Assembly: GCA_023393475.1 (NCBI GenBank) | Contig: JAEWLC010000073.1 | Span: 1 to 64,000 of the forward strand | Direction: 5' to 3' | From: Pseudomonadota bacterium | Lineage (GTDB): Bacteria; Pseudomonadota; Alphaproteobacteria; Rhizobiales; Devosiaceae | DNA length: 64,000 nt | Part shown: positions 58,340 through 64,000 of the stretch, piece after piece | How the letters are laid out: each line of letters starts with the position of its first letter | Numbering within the stretch: the first letter of the stretch is position 1 | Made by a program: the position numbers and the translations under genes | The notes under the pieces: model-generated | The model's input: the letters and a program-made list of their open reading frames with translations, nothing else | Database searches by the model: none | What the model was told of the DNA's origin: nothing

Positions 58340-59030
58340 ATGTCCCGCGCCGAGCGCCTCCTCGACCTGATCCAGTTGCTGCGCCGCCATCGTGCACCGG
58401 TCCCCGGGCCGGCCCTTGCCAGTGAGCTCGGCATTTCCATCCGCACCCTCTACCGGGATATCGCGACGCTCCAGGGCCAGGGCGCCGACATCCAGGGCGA
58501 GCCCGGGCTCGGCTATGTTCTCCGTCCCGGCTTCACCCTGCCCCCACTGATGTTCACGGCGGACGAGATCGAAGCGCTGGTGCTTGGCACCCGCTGGGTC
58601 GCCCGCCGCGCCGAGGACGCACGCCTTGGCGATGGCGGCGAACGCGATCAGCAAGATCACCTCCGTCCTTCCTGACGACCTGCGCCAGTCCGTCGAGGGC
58701 TCGGCGCTGCTCGTCGGGGCCGGCGAGGTCATCCCCGCCGTGGTTGACCTCGGCGCAATCCGGCTCGCTATCCGCAGCGAGCGCAAGTTGGCCATCTCCT
58801 ATCGCAATGCGGATGGTTCGGCCACGGAGCGCGCCGTCTGGCCCTTCGCCATCGGCTTTTTCGACCGGGTGCGCGTGGTCGCCGCGTGGTGCGAACTGCG
58901 TGAGGACTACCGGACGTTCAGGCTGGACCGCATCAGCCGCATGGAGCCCCTGCCCGACCGCTACCCGCGCCGACGCGCCGTCATGCTCAAAGAGTGGCGC
59001 GAGCGCGAAGGCATTCGTCCGCAGGCGTGA
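58340..59030 (+). pseudogene. YafY/DeoR-type HTH-WYL transcriptional regulator, frameshifted
   Basis: Two frames together encode one regulator. Frame 1 (58340-58675) has the HTH: MSRAERLLDLIQLLRRHR, LASELGISIRTLYRDIATLQ. Frame 2 (58584-59030) continues the WYL domain: ISKITSVLPDDLRQSVEGSA, KLAISYRNADGSATERAVWP and the C-terminal FRLDRISRMEPLP. Dropping one G from the GG at 58628-58629 (ACGCCTTGGCG) joins them without a gap. Either a real null mutation or a base-calling error. The VOC gene 63 nt downstream is a usual partner of this regulator type. Confidence 0.8.
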
Positions 59031-59092
59031 CCACTGCCGGAAACTGTCAGTCGCGTCACCTAACCCGTCTCCATCACCAACAGGAGACGCCC

Positions 59093-59467
59093 ATGCGCAC
59101 CCTCAACTACGTCCTGCTCGCCGTCCGCGACCCGCTTGCGAGCGCAGAACTCTACACTCGGTTGCTCGGTCGGGAGCCGGTGGAGAAGGCCTCGACCTTC
59201 GTCCTCTACGTGCTGCCCACCGGCCTCAAGATCGGCTTATGGCTCGCGGCTGATGTCGTGCCCAAGCCGCTCCAGGCCGGGGGCGTGGAACTATCCTTCA
59301 CCGAGGACAGCAAGGACGCCGTCCGGGCCACGTACGAGGAATGGATGAAGCTCGGCCTCACCATCCTGCAGGAACCGACGGAGATGGATTTCGGCTTCAC
59401 CTTCGTGGCCCAAGATCCCGACGGCCACCGGCTGCGGCCGTTCGTTCCGGCGGAACGGCCGCGCTAG
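59093..59467 (+). CDS. VOC (glyoxalase) family protein
   Basis: 124 aa from ATG 59093, with AGGAGA six bases upstream. MRTLNYVLLAVRDPLASAEL, LLGREPVEKASTFVLYVLPT and the C-terminal TFVAQDPDGHRLRPF show the VOC fold of the phenazine/bleomycin-resistance-like branch. Probably under control of the upstream YafY-type regulator, which is broken in this copy. Its TAG stop shares CTAG (59464-59467) with the convergent GNAT gene. Confidence 0.8.
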   Translation: MRTLNYVLLAVRDPLASAELYTRLLGREPVEKASTFVLYVLPTGLKIGLWLAADVVPKPLQAGGVELSFTEDSKDAVRATYEEWMKLGLTILQEPTEMDFGFTFVAQDPDGHRLRPFVPAERPR

Positions 59468-59970
59468 CTGCGGCGAAAGTGCCTGTACACCACATCGTCC
59501 GGATCCTGGCGTGGAGCGTCAGGATCCGGCACCGCGCCAAGTCTTAGCGCGACGGCAATGGAGCGAGCGTTGGACGGATCGAAATAGCTGACCAGGGTCT
59601 CGAGCTTCGTCGCGGCCAGAGCCCATTCGCGCAGGGCGGCTGCCGCCTCGGTGGCGTACCCGTGCCCCTCGCGGCCTTCGTAGAGCAACCACCCGAGTTC
59701 CGGCTCCGGAAAGAGCGGTCCTCCGTTGATGCCCACCTGGCCCACGCACTCTCCGCTCGCACGCAAGTCGATCATCAGGCCGCCGTGGCCGAACAGCTCC
59801 CAGCAGGCAACGTCGTGGCTGAACATCCCCCAAGCCGCACGCGCATCGAACGGCCCGCCCATGAATGTCGCGCGCGCCGATCCCATCAGTTCCGCGTAGT
59901 CCGCGAAATCGGACAGTCGCGGCGGGCGAAGTCGCAGGCGATCCGTCTCAAGGGTTGGAATGATCACCAC
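59464..59970 (-). CDS. GNAT acetyltransferase (RimJ/RimL-like)
   Basis: 168 aa from GTG 59970 (a second GTG follows immediately and may be the start). PTLETDRLRLRPPRLSDFAD at the N-terminus and ELGWLLYEGREGHGYATEAA, with the acetyl-CoA loop, are typical of RimJ/RimL-type N-acetyltransferases. Target unknown. It begins directly after the aminotransferase stop, with GGGCAGG inside that gene, so the two are co-translated. Confidence 0.82.
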   Translation of the reverse strand: MVIIPTLETDRLRLRPPRLSDFADYAELMGSARATFMGGPFDARAAWGMFSHDVACWELFGHGGLMIDLRASGECVGQVGINGGPLFPEPELGWLLYEGREGHGYATEAAAALREWALAATKLETLVSYFDPSNARSIAVALRLGAVPDPDAPRQDPDDVVYRHFRRS

Positions 59971-61122
59971 TCACCTGCCCTTCAGGAAGCTCTCGATCCG
60001 GTTAAGTCCTTCGTCGATCGTCGCCCGCGTCCCGGCATAGGAGAAGCGCACGAAGCGGTTGCCGTTGAGGCGGTCGAAGTCGATGCCCGGCGTCGCCGCG
60101 ACCCCCACCTGCTCGAGCAACTCGATGCAGAAGTTGAGCGAGTCGTTGGTGTAGCGGGAGAAATCGACATAGGCGTAGAAGGCGCCGTCGCCTTCGCTGG
60201 CGGCGGCAAGGCCGAACTGTGCCAGCCCCTCGGCCAGCGCGTGGCGGTTCACTGCATACTGTGCCTTCTGTTCCTCGGAATACTCGCGCTCGCCCAGCGC
60301 CACGCGGCCGGCGATCTGGCTCAGCGTCGGTGCAGCGATGAACAGATTCTGCTGCAGCATGGACGTGCGCTGAATGATGTCCTCGGGCAGCACCATCCAA
60401 CCGATGCGCCAGCCGGTCATGCAGTAGTATTTTGAGAAGCTGTTGATGACGATGGCGTCGCGGGTGAACTCGAGCGCGGAAACCGAGGGCGCCCGGTAGT
60501 CTAGCCCGTGGTAGATCTCGTCGGAGATGAAGCGGATGCCCAGCCGCGCACAGGTTTCGACGATCTCCCTCAGCCCTTCCCGCGTCACCGCGGCGCCGGT
60601 TGGGTTGGCCGGCGAGGCGAACAGCAACCCGTCGAACTTCTCGCGCCGATAGGCCGCCTCGATATCGGGCGCGGTCAACCGCCAGCCGGCAGCGGCGGTC
60701 ACTGGAATCTCGACCGCGTGCATGCCGAGGCCGTCGAGCGTGTTGAGATAGGCAGGATAGCCCGGACGGGTCACCGCGACCTTCGCCCCGGGACCGAAGG
60801 CCGCGAGGAAGGCGAGGATGAAGGCGGAGGACGAGCCCATGGTCACCATGATGCTCTCGGTATCCACTGCCACGCCGTGCTGGGCGCGATAGTAGTCGAC
60901 GAGCGCCCGGCGGAGTTCGATCTGGCCGGAGGAATGGGTGTATTTCTGCGGGTCGTTGAGGGCCGCAGCCACCGCTTCGCGAACGCGGGGCGCAGGCGGT
61001 GCACCGGGTTCACCCGACTCCATGTGCATCACGGTACTTCCGCTCGCTTCGACCTGCTGCGAGCGCGCGGTAATTTCCATCACGTAGAACGGCCGGAGGC
61101 CGGTGAGCTTTTCGTCTTGCAT
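59971..61122 (-). CDS. PLP-dependent aminotransferase, class I/II
   Basis: 383 aa. HMESGEPGAPPAPRVREAVA and YTHSSGQIELRRALVDYY at the N-terminal side, PANPTGAAVTREGLREIVE, the DEIYHGLDY motif (PLP-binding Asp and Tyr), and INSFSKYYCMTGWRIGWMV with the Schiff-base lysine identify a fold type I aspartate-aminotransferase-like enzyme. Substrate specificity not evident. Forms an operon with the GNAT gene. Confidence 0.9.
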   Translation of the reverse strand: MQDEKLTGLRPFYVMEITARSQQVEASGSTVMHMESGEPGAPPAPRVREAVAAALNDPQKYTHSSGQIELRRALVDYYRAQHGVAVDTESIMVTMGSSSAFILAFLAAFGPGAKVAVTRPGYPAYLNTLDGLGMHAVEIPVTAAAGWRLTAPDIEAAYRREKFDGLLFASPANPTGAAVTREGLREIVETCARLGIRFISDEIYHGLDYRAPSVSALEFTRDAIVINSFSKYYCMTGWRIGWMVLPEDIIQRTSMLQQNLFIAAPTLSQIAGRVALGEREYSEEQKAQYAVNRHALAEGLAQFGLAAASEGDGAFYAYVDFSRYTNDSLNFCIELLEQVGVAATPGIDFDRLNGNRFVRFSYAGTRATIDEGLNRIESFLKGR

Positions 61123-61236
61123 GGGCCTTGGCTATGGGAAACGGCGGGCGGTCTCAACTAGAATTGCGCGCAGGCGGCAATGCCAAATTCACTACCGTCT
61201 GCTAGAGCTTGCCCGAACTGCCGCTTCGGAGCCTTC

Positions 61237-62166
61237 ATGTCACGCCTCACGACCAGCCTTGTCCTTCTCGTCGGCATCCTCGCCGGCGGCCTGGGTGTTG
61301 CGATCGCCACGCGGCCTGCGGTCGATGAGAGCAAGGTGAGGGCAATCGCCGAGGAAGTGGTCGCCACGGCACCCAAGCCCACTGCTGGCCTGACGGAGTC
61401 CGCCGTGGAGACCATCGTGGCGGATCTCGTGGCCCGGCAGCCGAGGCAGAACCACCCGGGCGAAAGCCTTATCGACGCTGCCACCATCAATCCGATGATC
61501 GAGGATTATCTGCTGAAGAACCCGCGCATCCTGCAGCGGGCCTCGGAGGCGCTGAATGCCGAGTTGACCAATGAGCGGATCGCCGAGACAAAGGCCGCGA
61601 TCGCGGAACTGCGGCCGGCACTCTTCGAGGCGCCTGGCCAGATCGTCCTCGGCAACCCGCAGGGTGACGTCACGCTGGTCGAGATGTTCGACTACAACTG
61701 CGGCTACTGCCGCCAATCCCTGCCCGATATCGCCGCGCTGCTCGACGAGGACAAGAACCTCAAGATCGTCCTCAAGGAGTTCCCGATCCTGTCCCAGGGC
61801 TCGATCGAGGCGGCGCGCATAGCAGTCCAGGTCGCCGATGCCGATGTCGACTATTGGGCTTTCCACCAGGCGCTGTTCACAGCACGCGGTCAGGTCGACA
61901 AGGCGGCGGCGCTGAAAGCTGCAAGCGACCTCGGGCTCAACCCCATCACCCTCGAGATGGGGATGGCGACCCCCAAGGTCGATGCCGTGCTGCAGGAGAG
62001 CTACCGGATCGCCGATCGGCTGAAGATTTCGGGCACCCCGACCTTCATCATCGGCGAAGAAATCATTCCCGGCGCCATCGGCATCGATGCGCTGAAGGTG
62101 CGGATCGCCAACATGCGCGCCTGCGGGGCGACGGTCTGCCCGGCCCCAACCGATCAGCCGGGCTGA
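61237..62166 (+). CDS. DsbA/Com1-like thiol-disulfide oxidoreductase
   Basis: 309 aa from ATG 61237; upstream codons (61180) are not conserved. A signal sequence or anchor (TTSLVLLVGILAGGLGVAIA) exports it. A helical N-terminal segment (EDYLLKNPRILQRASEALNA) of the Com1 type is followed by the thioredoxin fold with active-site CGYC in FDYNCGYCRQSLPD and the cis-Pro loop SGTPTFIIGEEIIPG. Periplasmic disulfide oxidase or isomerase. aroQ follows after 96 nt. Confidence 0.88.
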   Translation: MSRLTTSLVLLVGILAGGLGVAIATRPAVDESKVRAIAEEVVATAPKPTAGLTESAVETIVADLVARQPRQNHPGESLIDAATINPMIEDYLLKNPRILQRASEALNAELTNERIAETKAAIAELRPALFEAPGQIVLGNPQGDVTLVEMFDYNCGYCRQSLPDIAALLDEDKNLKIVLKEFPILSQGSIEAARIAVQVADADVDYWAFHQALFTARGQVDKAAALKAASDLGLNPITLEMGMATPKVDAVLQESYRIADRLKISGTPTFIIGEEIIPGAIGIDALKVRIANMRACGATVCPAPTDQPG

Positions 62167-62262
62167 ACAAGCTCGTCTGCTGCCCCAAATCCGCCCTTTT
62201 TCGTGCATTACTCCGCGCCGCGCTTGCGCCCGCTGGGGGCAGCGGTGCACAAGGCACGGACC

Positions 62263-62697
62263 ATGGCTCACCGCGTACTCATCCTCAACGGCCCGAACCT
62301 CAACATGCTCGGCACCCGCGAGCCGCAGACCTACGGCACGCAGACGCTCGCCAACATCGAGAAGATGGCCGTTGCCGAGGGCAAGGCGCTTGGCCTCGAG
62401 GTCACCTGCCGGCAGTCCAACATCGAGGGCGAGCTTGTTACCTGGATCCAGCAGGCGATGGGGCAGTTCGATGCCATCGTCATCAATCCGGGCGCCTATT
62501 CGCACACTTCGATCGCCATTCACGACGCCTTTCGCGCCGTCGGGTTGCCGGTGATCGAGGTCCACCTTTCCAACATCTATACCCGCGAGCCCTTCCGCCA
62601 TCATTCCTACGTGTCGCCGGTGGCGACCGGGGTGATTTGCGGTCTGGGGGCTACCGGCTATAAGCTGGCCCTCCACGCACTGGCCGAAAAACTATAA
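62263..62697 (+). CDS. aroQ: 3-dehydroquinate dehydratase, type II
   Basis: 144 aa from ATG 62263. Shikimate pathway dehydration of 3-dehydroquinate. VLILNGPNLNMLGTREPQTY with the active Tyr, NPGAYSHTSIAIHDA and EVHLSNIYTREPFRHHSY with the active His are complete. Precedes accBC, the conserved alphaproteobacterial order. Confidence 0.97.
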   Translation: MAHRVLILNGPNLNMLGTREPQTYGTQTLANIEKMAVAEGKALGLEVTCRQSNIEGELVTWIQQAMGQFDAIVINPGAYSHTSIAIHDAFRAVGLPVIEVHLSNIYTREPFRHHSYVSPVATGVICGLGATGYKLALHALAEKL

Positions 62698-62707
62698 GAG
62701 GCACAAC

Positions 62708-63208
62708 ATGACCAAGGCGTCCCCGAATGCCGATCAGGAACTGATCGAGGCCATCGCCAAGCTGCTCAACGAGCAGAATCTCGCCGAAATCGAGATCGAG
62801 CGCGAGGATGTCCGCGTCCGCGTCACCCGCAGCTATCCCTCGCAGGCCGTGCAGCAGGTCAGCGTTCCGGCCTATGCTCCGGCGCCCGCCGCCGCCCCTG
62901 CCGCTCCGGCATCGACTGTTCCGGCCGGCGCCGCCGCTTCTGCCGCTCCCTCGCACGACGATCTCTCGTCGAACCCCGGTACCCTTACCTCTCCGATGGT
63001 CGGCACCGCGTACCTCTCGCCCGAGCCGGGCAAGCCGGCCTTCATCAATGTCGGCGCGCGTGTTTCCGAGGGCCAGACCGTCCTCATCGTCGAGGCGATG
63101 AAGACGATGAACCAGATTCCGGCCCATCGCTCCGGCACCATCACCCGCATCCTCGTCGAGGACGCTTCGCCGGTCGAGTACGGCCAGCCGCTCGTCGTCA
63201 TCGAGTAA
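62708..63208 (+). CDS. accB: Acetyl-CoA carboxylase biotin carboxyl carrier protein
   Basis: 166 aa. N-terminal helical domain, an Ala/Pro hinge (about 58-90), and a biotinyl domain with the biotinylated lysine in VEAMKTMNQIPAHRSG. Carries carboxybiotin between AccC and the carboxyltransferase for malonyl-CoA. 10 nt after aroQ and 10 nt before accC. Confidence 0.97.
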   Translation: MTKASPNADQELIEAIAKLLNEQNLAEIEIEREDVRVRVTRSYPSQAVQQVSVPAYAPAPAAAPAAPASTVPAGAAASAAPSHDDLSSNPGTLTSPMVGTAYLSPEPGKPAFINVGARVSEGQTVLIVEAMKTMNQIPAHRSGTITRILVEDASPVEYGQPLVVIE

Positions 63209-63218
63209 GGCGGTACCG

Positions 63219-64000
63219 ATGTTCCAGAAGGTCCTCATCGCCAACCGCGGCGAGATCGCGCTCCGCATCCTCAGGGCCTGCAAGGAGCTGGGCATCTCGA
63301 CCGTCGCGGTCCACTCCACGGCCGACTCCAACGCCATGCATGTGCGCCTCGCCGACGAGAGCGTCTGCATCGGCCCGCCGCCGGCCAAGGACAGCTATCT
63401 CAACATTCCGTCGATCATGGCTGCCTGCGAGATCACCGGCGCCGACGCCGTGCATCCGGGCTACGGTTTCCTCTCCGAGAATGCGCGCTTCGCCCGCATC
63501 CTCAGCGAACACAAGATCACCTTCATCGGCCCGTCGTCGCACCACATCGAGATCATGGGCGACAAGATCACGGCCAAGAAGACGGCTGTCGAGCTTGGCA
63601 TTCCGGTCGTTCCCGGCTCCGCCGGCGAGGTGAAGACCGACGCCGAGGCCAAGGCCACCGCAGCCGAGATCGGCTATCCCGTGCTCATCAAGGCCACGGC
63701 CGGTGGTGGTGGTCGCGGCATGAAGGTCGCTCATTCCGAGGCCGACGTCCTGACCGCCTGGTCCACGGCCCGCGCCGAGGCCAAGGCCGCCTTCGGCAAC
63801 GAGTCGGTCTACATGGAGAAGTACCTCGGCCAGCCCCGGCACATCGAAGTGCAGGTGCTGGGCGATGGCCAGGGAAATGCCGTCCACCTAGGCACCCGCG
63901 ACTGCTCGCTGCAGCGCCGGCACCAGAAGGTGTGGGAGGAAGCCCCTGCCCCTACCGTGCCGTTCGACAAGCAGATGCAGATCGGCGAGATCTGCGCCTC
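63219..64000 (+). CDS. accC: Acetyl-CoA carboxylase biotin carboxylase subunit (N-terminal part)
   Basis: The first 260 codons, cut by the window end. MFQKVLIANRGEIALRILRA opens the biotin carboxylase domain; ADAVHPGYGFLSENARFARI, GDKITAKKTAVELGIPVVPG, the ATP-grasp glycine loop in LIKATAGGGGRGMKV, and GTRDCSLQRRHQKVWEEAPA are intact. No stop occurs before 64000. Identity secure; completeness cannot be judged. Confidence 0.97.
   Translation, partial: MFQKVLIANRGEIALRILRACKELGISTVAVHSTADSNAMHVRLADESVCIGPPPAKDSYLNIPSIMAACEITGADAVHPGYGFLSENARFARILSEHKITFIGPSSHHIEIMGDKITAKKTAVELGIPVVPGSAGEVKTDAEAKATAAEIGYPVLIKATAGGGGRGMKVAHSEADVLTAWSTARAEAKAAFGNESVYMEKYLGQPRHIEVQVLGDGQGNAVHLGTRDCSLQRRHQKVWEEAPAPTVPFDKQMQIGEICA

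Noticed and set aside
62179..62243. 8-bp inverted repeat GCTGCCCC / GGGGCAGC before aroQ
   Set aside because: The arms are 49 nt apart with no T-run; chance occurrence is likely in GC-rich DNA.

Overview
The window is a high-GC chromosomal segment of an alphaproteobacterium, most likely of the order Hyphomicrobiales and Devosia-like. This rests on three conserved blocks: the rpoC / str / S10 / spc / alpha ribosomal supercluster, an eno-divIC-pdhA-pdhB-pdhC-lpdA-lipA block in which PdhB carries its own lipoyl domain, and the dusB-ntrB-ntrC-ntrY-ntrX-hfq-hflX order. The lineage is an inference from family resemblance and gene order; no 16S gene is present.

Layout. 1-20908: the end of rpoC with a clear terminator, two accessory genes (an O-methyltransferase and a secreted YbjN-domain protein), then about 18 kb of translation genes read in one direction: rpsL-rpsG-fusA-tuf, rpsJ through rplO, secY-adk, and rpsM-rpsK-rpoA-rplQ. 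The run starts at a good sigma70-type promoter (2155-2183), has a second promoter candidate before rpsM (18259-18287), and ends at a strong terminator after rplQ. 20962-23882: two extended SDR enzymes, a P-loop kinase-like protein, and a structured 375-nt intergenic region. 24048-34554: central carbon metabolism (enolase, pyruvate dehydrogenase, lipoyl synthase, a Coq10-like protein). Interspersed are a yeast-type cytosine deaminase, an SGNH esterase/acyltransferase and two tandem GlsB-type membrane proteins.

34624-46165: a VOC protein, pncC and ispDF, then divergently the nitrogen-regulation block dusB-ntrBC-ntrYX followed by hfq and hflX. 46151-53156, mostly minus strand: mazG, a FAH-family hydratase, an intracellular GH29 alpha-L-fucosidase, penicillin-binding protein 1A and an AMIN/amidase_3 cell-wall amidase. 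Divergent from these is rne with a long leader and a strong terminator. 56483-61122: an accessory stretch with a sulfotransferase next to an SGNH-like GSCR protein, a frameshifted YafY/WYL regulator, a VOC protein, a GNAT acetyltransferase and an aminotransferase. 61237-64000: a DsbA/Com1-like protein, aroQ, accB and the start of accC, the usual fatty-acid/shikimate neighbourhood.

Most of the window is housekeeping DNA. The observations most worth following are: the natural arginine at S12 codon 88, where Lys-to-Arg is a known streptomycin-resistance change; NtrC-like half-site repeats between ntrC and ntrY; an NtrX AAA+ domain lacking both GAFTGA and the Walker B aspartate; the frameshifted regulator; the sulfotransferase/SGNH-like pair; and three convergent gene pairs whose TAG stops share one CTAG. 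I found no tRNA, rRNA, CRISPR array, prophage or insertion sequence.
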